NCBI GenBank assembly: GCA_903813345.2
Contig: CAIIXF020000003.1
Location: 10,988,931-11,052,930, forward strand
DNA from: Owenia fusiformis
Taxonomy: Eukaryota > Annelida > Polychaeta > Sabellida > Oweniidae
Direction: 5' to 3'
DNA: 64,000 nt
Position numbers and translations under genes: made by a program. Below, piece after piece: positions 10,430-22,800 of this stretch (positions within the stretch are counted from its first letter, which is position 1; each line of letters opens with the position of its first letter). Below the pieces are notes generated by a model, which saw only the letters and a list, made by a program, of their open reading frames with translations, was not told where the DNA came from and searched no databases.

Positions 10430-10645
10430 ACGCATAAAACCGAGCTACGAGCTCTTAGCTAAAACCGATGGATTTACACTCGCTTGTAAAACGTTTTAAC
10501 GCTGTCTTGGCTATGACTAGGGTCTCAAAACGTTTTAGCTAAGCGCTCTTAGCTAAGAGCTCTTGAGTAAATCTGGATTTACATTACTACATTTGTAAAA
10601 GGTTTTAACGCTAAAACGTTTTACGCAAAACGCCTAGTGTAAATC
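10430..10645. repeat. Cluster of inverted short motifs (GCTCTTAGCTAA / AAAACGTTTTA)
   Basis: GAGCTCTTAGCTAAAAC at about 10448 recurs inverted near 10530-10560 (TTAGCTAAGAGCTC). The pair TTTACA-TTGTAAAA-GTTTTAACGC appears at 10483 and again at 10582. The palindromic layout suggests a small foldback element, but exact ends are not clear. Confidence 0.45.
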
Positions 10646-10969
10646 CAACAAAAAAGTATGTAACCATAGGTTAAGAATAGAAGCTCATTCTATTTCAGGT
10701 TTGGCAATAGATCTAGATGTCAGGTGTTGATACAGGTTCCTGTGCATTTTTATACCTCTTTTCCTTCTTGGTCTTTTTGTTTACTTTTAAATGAGATTAA
10801 TCATATCTCATGTTATAATCACATTTAAAATTGATTTTTCTTCAAGATAATGCTAAAAACATATCCTTTATCTTAGAATCGTTTTGAAATATTATCAAAA
10901 AAGAGAAGCATGGCACTGCTCATTTTGAAATTCTCATGTAATAACACTAAGTTGTGTTTAGAGGTTATG

Positions 10970-11380
10970 TCACTATCGTTGCATATATGCCCGAGGGTTT
11001 TAGTGATATATGGTCCGACCTTGGGAGGGACCCCGGGGAGGGACATTGATCACTGAGAACCGAGGGCATATGTGCCCGGGCATATGTGCAACTATTGTGT
11101 GACATACACGATTTATAACATACCTATGATGATCTAGTCTGGTCAGAGAGTACCGTTTTCTTATCTAATTGACTAGCAATGGTTCGGAAATGATGATTTA
11201 TTCCCATGTTTGTATCTCAGTTACGAATGTACGAGTCAATTTGACCGAGGCCTATGTATGACGTAGTCACAGCGCTTGACCAATCAGAAAGTTAGCGGGC
11301 GCGGGCTTTTCAAAAGTTATATTGGCCCGCTGTCTTGTGAACAGTTTACACTATACATCATGATAGGTATATAAACCCTT
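10970..11380. repeat. Probable DNA-element remnant with inverted GCATATATGCCC and ATACCTATGATGAT motifs
   Basis: GTTGCATATATGCCCGAGGG and GGGCATATGTGCAAC form an inverted pair (10980-11090). ATACCTATGATGAT at 11121 pairs with ATCATGATAGGTAT at 11357. A CCAATCAGAAAG element lies between. No coding sequence. Confidence 0.45.
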
Positions 11381-11639
11381 CTATTGAATCATGTGAATGC
11401 CCATGGTTAGGGTCTGAGGCCCCAGGAATACGTTAAAATGTTTAAAATGTCCGCTAGTGTACTGAGTTGTTAATGCGCGGTGTATACATGTATACTATTA
11501 CTACTAGTAGTAAGATTTATAAGCTAAATGGATAAGTATAAGACTGCTTTTTTAATTAATGACAGTATACCCTGGCCTCAGGTTAGGGCTGCCAAATATT
11601 TGGAGGGAGTGTAAATTGTACAAAAACGCTTTTTATGTG

Positions 11640-13262
11640 AGGAAACCGAATGAAGGTGGGGCAGGCCTTTAAGACACTCTTCTCCAAGGGGGTGCGGTTT
11701 TTAATAAAGAGAAAATAAAATTGTCATTTTTTCCGCGTAAATCAAATCGCGTAAGTCAGAGGGGGGAGGGGGGGGGTCAGTTACTCTCCATATTAAGGTC
11801 ACTCAGCCTATTTTGTAGTATTTTATTGTTTTCATATTGTTTTTAGACTAAATATTGTATGAGCAATTTGTGGAAACATTGGAATAGGGAGGGTGTGCTA
11901 GAAGGCAATAGAATCAATTTAAAGAAATTCTGATTTTTTAATCATTTTCTTCTTAGAGGAGCGAGTGGACAGCACAGGAAAATTTTACTAATTCAAGATG
12001 CTGTCTGGTTAATTCTGAGCGTTTTAAATGTGTTTGAGTAAATGAATGCTAAAGTTTTTGGGATGCGGTGTCAGAATTATTTATGATTTCATTACACGTC
12101 ACTTGGTGATTTCTGGGCACTTTTAAAGTGTTTAAAACTAACAAATGCAACTTCCAAACATTCCCAATTGTTTTGTGGGGGGTGTGAGTCCCCCCCCCCT
12201 AGAAAATTTTACACTTTTGAGATGCACTTTTAAAGTGACTCTAAGATAATACATGAAATTCAAATTTTTTTCAATTGTTTTGTGGGGGATGTGATGGGTG
12301 ACCGCAACTCATCAAATTTTACAATTTTAAGATGATATTTGGTGCTTTCTGGGCACTTTTAAAGTGTATGAGTCAATAAAAAAAAGAAAAACAATCACAA
12401 TTTTTTCAAATTTTGGGGACGTCCAAGGGGGGGGGGGTGCCAAAGGGGGAGGTAGGGTTGGGGTTCCAGAGGGAGGAGTAAGTGGCTGTCCCCCATATCT
12501 GTCCCCAGAAACATTGACCATATTATATTATTAGTTTTATTTGTTATTTGCTTTATTGGACTTATATCTCGATGTACATTACATATTCAAGAGACCAATA
12601 AATATTATTATTATTATAAAGGTGCTATTTGATGAAGTCTGGGCACCTAAAATGTGTCTGGGACAATACATGAAATAAATTCAGAATTTTTGTCAATTGT
12701 TTTGTGGGGGATGTGCGGGGTGGCCTACTTCCTTAGAAAATTTTACAATTTTAAGATGCTATTTGGTGCTTTCTGGGCACTTTAAATCATATTTTTTTGT
12801 CAATTTTTTGGGGGGAGGGGGGATTGTCCAAGGGGGGGGGGGTGCCCGAGGGGGAGGTGGGGTGAGGATGCCAGAGGAGGAGCAAGTGTAAGTCCCCCAG
12901 AAACATTGACTATATCAAGGAGCTATTTGATGATGTCTGGGCACTTTAAAAGTGTCTGAGACAATACATAAAATATATTCAGAACTTTTCAATTGTTTTG
13001 TGGGGGTGTTAGGGATGGCCCACTCCCCCTAAAAGATTTTAATTTTAAGATGCTTTTTGGTGCTCTCTTGGGAGTGGGGACTTTCAGAGTGTATGAACAT
13101 AGCCCATGGTATGAATCAATTGAAAAAAATAAGAAAATTCCCCCAAATTTTTTTTGGGGGGTGTCAGAGGGGGGTGCTGACGGCCATGGGGAATACATAA
13201 ATAATTTTAAAAATAGAACCCCCGGTGCCCCGCTCACCAAATCCTGACTATGCCATTGTGTA
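11640..13262 (-). mobile_element. Poly(C)-rich tandem element, copy A
   Basis: Opens with GGCCTTTAAGACACTCTTCT and AAGGGGGTGCGGTTTTTAA, then carries several diverged units of roughly 320 bp (TTTGGTGCTTTCTGGGCACT, TTTTGTGGGGGATGTG, AGAAACATTGACTATAT) separated by G-runs. The same units occur in opposite orientation at 55624-57402. It ends near the CTCACCAAATCCTGACTATG segment. Short open frames rich in Gly/Pro here are products of the G/C runs. Confidence 0.75.
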
Positions 13263-13289
13263 ACTGACTGTAATGGGGGGGGGGGGGGC

Positions 13290-13539
13290 ATTCCATGAGC
13301 TTAACATAATAACGTTGATCGACTAGTTTAAGTAGTTGAGCTGTGATTGGTCAAATTGGAGTCAGCTCTACTACGTCATTTGTATTGGTTCAACACAAGA
13401 AAACATGGCGGAGTTGATAAAAAAAATTATGACAAAGAAAGTTAATATTAGAGGTGAATTTGCATTTTCTTTTAATCAAACCTAGGCAGTGATATATTCG
13501 ACATTATAGTGGACCCTTATATCGATTTTGGACGACGAA
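13290..13539 (+). promoter_or_regulatory. Putative ZNRF promoter and 5' untranslated region
   Basis: Immediately upstream of the ZNRF start. It contains two ATTGG/CCAAT-type boxes (GATTGGTCAAAT near 13346, TATTGGTTC near 13382), a TACGTCAT CRE-like site near 13372, and AACATGGCGGAG at 13402-13413, which resembles the YY1 motif often found just downstream of animal start sites. The transcription start was not determined. The CCAAT boxes could also derive from local MITE sequence. Confidence 0.4.
13405..13485 (+). other. Upstream open reading frame in the ZNRF leader
   Basis: A 26-codon frame with a good initiation context (AACATGG), from ATG at 13405 to TAG at 13483-13485, ending 54 bp before the ZNRF start. 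If the leader is transcribed through here it could lower translation of ZNRF. The peptide is Lys-rich and matches nothing I recognise. Confidence 0.4.
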
Positions 13540-13897
13540 ATGGGAGCTAAACAAAGCACACCACCTCGCCAAAGAACATACTCGAATAGTGGGCAGATAG
13601 GGGCATCTGCTGGGGGCTCAGCAAATGGCAATGGGGGGTATGGAACCCCTGGGCCCAGTACCAGTAGTATGGGATTACAAATGAATTCACGAGGCCGTGC
13701 AAGAAGCCTTGGATCAGTACAGAATGGCCATGGCCAACCATTGACAATACCCTCAACTAATGGAACTCATGGAACTGGCACCCTAGATTCTGATTCTAGC
13801 ACACCAGAGGACCCCCTCCCTTTGCCATTTAGCCGTGCAGGTCTCAGTGGGTTGATGCAGGCACATTCGCTCCCTGTTCAGTTATTTTCATTACACG
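13540..13897 (+). CDS. ZNRF1/2: ZNRF coding exon 1
   Basis: Encodes residues 1-119 and one base of codon 120. The ATG at 13540 (context GAAATGG) is preferred because it leaves Gly at position 2 and matches the conserved MGxKQS start; a TTG-initiated extension at 13528 is not needed. Contents: the myristoylation site, a low-complexity Ser/Gly/Asn linker, an acidic DSDSSTPEDPLP stretch, and LPVQLFSLHG ahead of the zinc finger. The donor is ACACG|GTAAGT. Confidence 0.9.
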
Positions 13898-16800
13898 GTA
13901 AGTCATTTATCCATTTCCAGGATGTCCTGCGCTCTAATCATAGGCGCACTGGAAGGGAAAAGTAATAGTAAGCTGTATATTCTATTTACAGCTTCCCTTG
14001 GCCTAATGCCCTAATGATTGTTCAGTGTTTCTAACGTTGGAGAAAGTATGCACGTATTGCACACATATACCTACCTCGATACATTCCTGAGTATTTTAGG
14101 ATTCTTTTTATGAAGTTGAATCACCAATTGTATGGGTTTATAGGCAGAACGAAGAGATATCATTTTACATCAGAAATATCTTGGCACTCTTCAAGATGTC
14201 CGAAGGCAACCCCCACGGGGGTTCACTGTAAATAAACCTTGACAAGGATCCTTAGCGCACATGGGGTACCTTTTTTGACATTTGGTGGCAATGGACACAA
14301 AATTTAGAATTTGGTATGAGAATGCCCCCAAAATTATGACTTTTGAGGTATTGCAATGGTCAGACTTTTCCACATTCTGGAATGAGAATGGTCATTGAAA
14401 ATATGTTAGCTCACATTTGTGGTATAGTTGGTCCATTAGTTCCACATATCCTTAATTCAAGGTTGTTTTGAATTGTTTTCCTCACATATCTGCCTTCTTC
14501 TTCGGGCTTTCTTCAATGATTTGGCATTGGACTTATCTGGACATTTGGTATGACATTGGTCCTACATTTGGTATGACATTGGTCTTATATTTAGACATTT
14601 GGTATGTGTTTTGTCGTCTAGCCCATATCCAATAGAGTCACGGTGTTATAGCATTACAGTTACGACAAGGCGATTTGCAAAAATGATAACAAAAAATGGC
14701 GGATTTGAAAGACAGCATGTCCTCTTTCTCGCCTGTAGGCAAGTTTCACAGATAAGATTTCCTTTTCAACTAGTTCCATTCGGTGACGTATATATGGATG
14801 GTTATAAAGACTGGGTCAAATCTGCCAGGTGGTTTACTAGAAGTGGAATATAAGCTGTAAACTTACCGACTGAGATGTCCAAGTTCATATATTTTCGTCC
14901 ATTTTCGTGATTTCTCAGTATATGTGCCTCAGAGCCACTCAAACTATTAACAGTAAGTAAGGCCAAAGGACTTGGATTATTGGTTTTGCGTCCTTTTAAA
15001 ATTGAATATCATCATGCAAGCAAGGTGAAAAAACAAACACAAAAATAAAACAAAATTGAAAATACCGTAAAAATTTACCGTTTTCACTAATTTTCCTTTT
15101 AAATCTTTTGATCGGCGGGCCTGTAGTACAATCTATAGTCGACTGTCTAGAGGAAATGACCATTCCTTCAAATATTGTACTACCAGTGGTCTTCCCACCC
15201 AATTCCATGGCAAAATAGTCAATTATTCCATTGATTTTCACACAAACCAAATGTGACATGGAGGCTGCCATCTTGGTTTTAGTACTGCACTGAACGAAAT
15301 GTTGTATTTGTGGGAATTTCCCCGGGAATTTTAGATGTTTTAGGGTAAAAATATTTGTGTTTGTTTTTTTTACTTTTGGTCAAACTGTACATGCACGTGG
15401 ACGCAAAACCAATAATCCAAGTCCTTTGGCCTAAACTGTGAATAAACAAGCCATAAAATGACAAATCCAGAACAGGAACATGGTCATATTGTAAATAATA
15501 AGGTTTCAAACGCAATGTCGTTAGACGACTACGTATGAATTCTATAGACGGTAACGTATTGTATTAGATGTACATTAGATATTTAGTGGACGGTTACGTG
15601 CATGTACATCTTTCAAGTTAAGGTTGCTAGTTCTGATAGCCTCTTTCCATGTTATTATTATAATGGGTAAGAAATGGAATATTGAATTGCTTATATTTGT
15701 GTTCAGGACTCGCAAGAGACGCTCTTGTTTGAGCCTCTATAGGGCAAGGAAAAAATTGTGTCTTGCTTTATTTATGAAACCAATTCAAGTCAAAAAGATA
15801 GCAATGAAGAGGCAAAAGAAGAATTAGCATCACTGCTAGATATTGTTCAGTGTTTACTGTAACAGCTTTTCTTGTGTCATCTTCAAAGATGTAAAGCCCA
15901 TTTATGATACGCTTTGAGAGAACAAACCAAAGCTGTCTATTCTGTAGATTGCAATGGGCTTTAAGATACTTGGTCTGGGGGAGCTGTACCTTAATAAGCA
16001 TTATTCTTTGAATTGACATTTCCATTTAGGAGAAAATGGGCTTCATCTGTAAACCATAGATCATTGTGCGTAGAATCCAAGTTTGTCTTCTGTGCCAGGG
16101 AGCACATTTGGAGCATGTCCTAAAATAGCCATCAAATAAAAATCGAAGGAAATTGATCACAATTTTACATAATGTCATTTATGAGGAAGTTAAAGGAAAA
16201 AACAATGGTCCACTTTTTTTCTGGTCACCATGTATTTGTTTTCCTTTTGATAGAATAAACACTTAAAATCTTAATGTCTGTAGAGGGAGGGGTCAATCAC
16301 ACCCCCCTCGATTTTTCAAGAGTACTATCTTGCAAAATGTTTTGCCTCAATCTCCACTCAATCCACTTTTTTAGCTTGAGCCACAGATATAAGACACTTT
16401 TTGGCGTAAAAACAAAGATTATTGGATAGTGGGAACTTGGTGCCAATAAAATTGAACTTCATAAAATATACAATACAATAGATGATTATTGCTCTGTTTG
16501 AAAGATAATAATTTAGCATATTGAATTCTCTTTATTTCATGAAAATCGAGCCTCTAGTCACAAAACACATTCTCTTCACAAATTTGAGAGAAAAATGGAA
16601 TTAAAATTATTGAATGAGTATGTTTATTTTGTAAAATATTGCTTGTTCCAGTAATCTTATTGAAAAGAAATACCACATTTCCATTGATATTAATTTTTTT
16701 ACTGGTATTTACAAATTTTTACATAATGCTGAAAATGCTACAGGCTTTTTTTGAATTTTCACAAGATACCCCAATATATCTATTTAGAATGAAACATTAA

Positions 16801-19800
16801 CATTCAAGTACTTGCCCTTCGGGCTTCGTGGAATATCACTTGTGAAAGATGTACAGGTATTCACCTCAATAGAGTGAAATTTTTGTTTCATTATATCACT
16901 CTCTAGCTAAACATCCCTAATATTATTAAGTCATTAAGTCTTCAGATATTTTTACGAATCTACTCAGTTTATCTGCCATTTTGACTTACACTGAACTAAA
17001 TTATTTACACTGAACGAAAACAAATTCTTTGAAAATTCCCGGGAGCGTGGGATATCGCTAGATATCTCAGGGTTGTCTTATCTGATTAGCATTGCCATTG
17101 AATATTGAACAAATATTTCACTCTATTGAGGTGAATACCTGTACATCTTTCACAAGTGATATTCCACGAAGCCCGAAGGGAAAGTGGAATATCACCTTGT
17201 GAAAGTGCTACAGGTATTCACCGAAAATAGAGTGAAATATTTGTTTTATTATATCACTGTCTATATATCTAGCTAAACCTCCCTTATATTATTAAGTCAT
17301 AGGTTAACATTGAAATATATACGAATCTACTCGGTTCGTCTGCCATTTTGACTTACACTGAACTAAATTATTTACACTGAACGAAAACAAATTCTTTGAA
17401 AATTCCCGGGAGCGTGGGATATCGCTAGATATCTCACGGTTGTCTTATCTGATTAGCATTGCCATTGAATATCGCCAGATATCCCACGACATGTGACCCG
17501 GTTTTGACCAATCATACTGTCGCTAGCTAGATAGCGATATAATAACGCCAGATATCCCACGACATGTGACCCGATTTTGACCAATCATACTGTCGCTAGC
17601 TAGATAGTGATATAATAATATGAGATATTCTCAAGACGCGAGGAAGGTTTCTGTGAGTAGCCATTTAGTTTTTGATCACAATGCAAATATACCAGACTTA
17701 GAACTAAGCAGATTAAGTTTGACTTTCAATTGCTAATTGTTTATTTTCAGGAATAAAATGTCCTGTGTGTTCCAAACTAGTCCCGCCTGATGATGTAGAA
17801 TGCCACCTTGTTATGTGCCTAACAAAACCCAGGATAAACTATAATGGTAAGTTATCCTTGGATGTACCCTGTGCTTAGAGTCTAGTTATAAACTACATTC
17901 TGCCTAGTATAGACTATATTACAGTTTAGCAGCCCCGCCACCTAGACCGATGCCCATGACAGCTTGGGTAATAAATCATTTCAGACCTACCACGCTGACC
18001 TTTTTATCGTACCTAACAAAAGGTACGATATTGTAGTCAGCTTGACGGGCGGCGGGCGGGCGGCGTCTCACTTTTCAGCTTGTCTACAGGTTTCCAGCCA
18101 AACCATTTGAGGGATTCATCTGAAATTTTCAGGGATGTTTCTACATATCAACGTCAAGAACTGATTAGTTTTTGGGCATTCTGGGTAAATCTTAAGGTGG
18201 CCATTTTGGATTTTCCGTCCTAAAATCTTCACTTTCAAGACTTGTCCACAGGTTTCCAGCCAAACCATTTGAGGGATTCATCTGAAATTTTCAGGGATGT
18301 TTCTACTTATCAACGTCAAGAACTGATTAGTTTTTGGGCATTCTGGGTAAATCTTAAGGTGGCCATTTTGGATTTTCCGTCCTAAAATCTTCACTTTCAA
18401 GACTTGTCTACAGGTTTCCAGCCAAACCATTTGAGGGATTCATCTGAAATTTTCAGGGATGTTTCTACATATCAACTTAAGAACTGATTAGTTTTTATTG
18501 GGCATTCTGGGTAAATCTTAAGGTGGCCATTTTGGATTTTCCGTCCTAAAACCTTCACTTTCAAGACTTGTCTACAGGTTTCCAGCCAAACCTTTTGAGG
18601 GATTCATTTGAAATTTTCAGGGATGTTTCTACATATCAACGTCAAGAACTGATTAGTTTTTGGGCATTCTGGGTAAATTTTAAGGTGGCCATTTTGGATT
18701 TTCCGTCCTAAAATCTTCACTTTCAAGACTTGTCTACAGGTTTTCAGCCAAACCATTTGAGGGATTCATCTGAAATTTTCAGGGATGTTTCTACATATCA
18801 ACGTCAAGAACTGATTAGTTTTTGGGCATTCTGGTTAAATTTTAAGGTGGCCATTTTGGATTTTCTGTCCTAAAATCTTCACTTTCAAGACTTGTCTACA
18901 GATTTTCAGCCAAACCATTTGAGGGATTCATCTGAAATTTTCAGGGATTATTCTACATATCAACGTCAAGAACTGATTGGTTTTTGGGCATTCTGGGTAA
19001 ATTTTAAGGTGGCCATTTTGGATTTTCCGTCCTAAAATCTTCACTTTTAAGACTTGTCTACAGGTTTCCAGCCAAACCGTTCAAATTTTTATTACATATG
19101 TTACACAGTGATAAGTTCTAGAGCTGATTAACTTTTCTGCGGCCATCTTGCTTTCTTGGGCAACAAGACCACAATGCTGTGTCTTATGTACGATATTGTT
19201 CACATCTGTGCCTTGTTCTCAACCAATCAACGAGCTGGAAGGAACACATGCTAAAAGCGTACACAATAATATAACACCCTACCCGGCATAAGAATTGAAC
19301 CTAATTTGCCCAAACCTCATGTTTGCTGAAGTCCGAGTATTTGTAGGATTCCGAGTTCAAATGTGGGTGTGTTAATTATGAGATTACGTCAGAGAAAATT
19401 ACCATATATAGAAAGTCATCCTTATTCTGACGATGAACTTTGATTCGCTCGGTAAGTTCAGAGATTGATTGAAAACTGTAAGAATGAAGAAGAAGCCCAG
19501 CTCTTTTGAGAAGCGAAGTCGAAAGAATGCAAAGGGTACCTTGGATGAAGAAAATGTTTTCAATTCTAGTGTTGTACTTATATGGGTCATAGTTATAGAG
19601 ACAGAGCCCTTTTAAGTAAAGCCTTATTTTTGTATTGCTTTACATGATATATTATCCTAATCACTGTTCCACAGCTGGATGACTCTAGCTGCAGTTAGCT
19701 TCATTCCAGATGGTTGCCGAAATTCTTTCGTTTTCAATAAACCTCCGATTTCAGCTAAACTAAATTGAATCTGGATTCCGAATGTTTTGCCATGTAAATT

Positions 19801-22800
19801 AATAAAGCAACGATGATGGTAAATTACCACAAATAAATGCTCAAACAACCGTGATATTGGAGAATTTTAAAGAAAATGGCTTCACTTAGAATGACTCTAA
19901 CTGAAGTTGATGATGACATAATGATGACGTAGATCATCAACTTCAGTTAGAGTCATTCGAAGTGAAGCCATTTTCTTTAAAATTCCCTAATATTGCGGAT
20001 GTTTAGGCATTCATTTGTGGTTGAATACAATCATAGTTTTATTAATTTGCATGGCGAAACTTTTGTAATCGAGGTTTATCGAAAACGAAAGAATCTCGGC
20101 AGCCATCTTGAATAAAGCTAACTGCAGTTAGAGTCATCACGCTGTGGAACAGTGCTAATGACCATCAGTCTGTCAGTCAATCCGTCAGTTTCTCAGTCTA
20201 TCTGTCCCTCCAGAAAATAAGAAAAGCACTGTCTGTTTTCTCATACCTAAAGCAACGATTTAAAACCAGCTATATTCCTGATCATGGTTTCATATTTCTT
20301 GTATTGTACAGGGTGTCCGGAAAGATACAAATGCTCAAATTTCAATAGATTTACCTCTTGTGAGATTGCTATAGCCTTGCTTAAGTCGGTATTTTTTACT
20401 AATCTGATCTTGAATTATTACCGCCTTGTACAATCCAATACATCTCCGATGATATTATGCTGAGATATTCAACGGTTTCGAGATTTCCATAATACCAACG
20501 CTATCAGGGGTATTGCGAAACTTTATTGATTGACAGATCGCATGGACGACACGACGTGTGACATCAGGCTGATTGACCAATCAAAACCAGGAACGTTATC
20601 AGGTTGAGCAGCATAAACAAAGCAAACTTCCAGTCTACTACTTGAAATTCAATGATCTGATCGAGTGTTTCTTTAGAGTTGCAATATCATTCATGAATAT
20701 ATTGTGTAATTAAATGTACATTGGGATGTAAGAGTCATTAATATAAATAAATCATGCGATTCAATGTTGATTTAAAACTGATTTCGCCATGAAAATGCAC
20801 TATGAAAATGTAGCGGGTCATGCAGTCGATTAGTGATTCAATCTCAGCCTATATGTTCGATCATTTGAATTCAGCGATCGTTTCAACGTTTATTGTTGAA
20901 ATCTTATCACCTCGGTTATCCAATCGATGCTCCGGCATCCACTAAACTCTGATTGATATTTATCTGATAAATATTTGTATTTTCATGATGAATTTGTGCA
21001 AGATTTGTTCGTGAAAAGTCCCGGTGAAAAGTGTACTTGTTTTTGACCGTGCATAATAATGAGCTTACGCTACAGGGCCGTCGTTGATTGGTCAAATTTT
21101 ACCGACATCAACAAACTGTCGGTAAAGCACGTGGCTTTCTCTTGGGTACAAGGCGGTCATAAAAGAAATCAAGATAAGTAAAAGATTTATACAGATTGTA
21201 GAATAACAACTAATCCTGCAACTTTCATACCATATCATTTCAAAATGAAAATATTATGGAGCAACGTCACAATTGCGTTTTATAATTCTTTTTCCTGCTC
21301 ATATATTCCTGGCACTAACTTGAAAGATGTTCCTATCTAATTAGGCTATTATACATCAAATTATGTATACAACAGCATGAGGATAATACCCTTTGCAATC
21401 ATTCGACTTCACTTCTTAAAAGAGAGCTCCGTCTTCTGTAGTTTAACTAGACTCTGCACGCAGGGTATGAGTACTGTAACATTATTTAATCATTTCATAT
21501 TAATGCTGTTATCCAGTATTCTATATTTTCTACCATTATCTGAACATTCGTGGTGCATCCCGACCAGATATTCAAAGACCTGACAAAACCGCTGCTGTCC
21601 ACCTCTTAGATTGCTGATAACATTGCAGGCCTGTCAACTGTCCCGCAATTTGCGTATTTGTCACGCATTTGCTGAAGAATTTGAAGTCACGCCAGTTATT
21701 TTTGCGTGACAGAAAATGTCACGCAAATACGCATTTTATCTGGTAATTGTCAAGCAAAAATATTTCTGTAGAAAATTTTCTAAAAAAGATCGTCTATACA
21801 GCAAAAATACGAACGACGGGAAAAAACGTACGCATTTCATTCTGACTTTTCACGCGAATTACGGATATGTCACACATTCCGTTCGAAAATTTGGCAAGAT
21901 GTAATAAAATTTAAACCAAGGTGTTCAAAATTTGGTTCAAGGTGTTCAGATTTGGACCAAGGTGTCCACATTTTGAGGGGAGGTGTTCAACATTTCCAAG
22001 TCACTCATGTTAGGTGTTCCCAAGTTGACAGGCCTGACATTGGCATATAAAACATTGCTTTCACATATTCGTAAATGTAGAAATCTAACAAGACTTTATC
22101 ATGAGAATATCGGCCATTGTACAAAAAGATTAATTCTCCTTTTCGCGGTTCGCTTTTTGAATCAGAACGTTCGCAAATATGCACTGAAAAAGCACTCAAA
22201 AAGGACAAAATTTGATTGGTCAATATTTTCCCACTATGCTTTTCGCGTAGTTATTTGCGTGACACGAAAGTTCTAAATCAAACTAATTACTCAATTTTGT
22301 TTTTACACCCGCACGCTAAATAAAACAATGACACCATCGTAAGTATTCTTCTTTGTCATTGCTTTAATAGTCAGTATACGGAGTTGAATCAATAAAAGAT
22401 TGTACAATGAACAACAAAACTCGGAAACGAGTACTATAGATTTGCTTTCGGACCACTGAACAGATTGACCTAGATAATAGCGACGCGTCTTCTTTGGTCT
22501 ACTGCTCAGTTGTTTGTGGGTTTTCAACCGTAACTCTATAATGTAATTAGAAGATGAATACTTTTATTCAGTTGTTGCATCGATGTCGCAGTTTGTAGTG
22601 CGGTAAGATTGGCATGAAAGTCGAATGGAATTGTTTTTTCCAATATGGCGACTAGTCTACTGATCACGTGACCTTCTCTTCCGGAATATTTTCTCACTTT
22701 TCAATCATCGTTTTCACCACGCTATGAATTAATACAATGAAAAAAATAGTTGTTATATTAAGATTAATGAGAGATCAATCGTTTCTAATTATTTTTTCTG

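Noticed and set aside
13528-13539. Extended ZNRF start at 13528
   Set aside because: The codon there is TTG. The ATG at 13540 places Gly at position 2, as required for the family's myristoylation motif.
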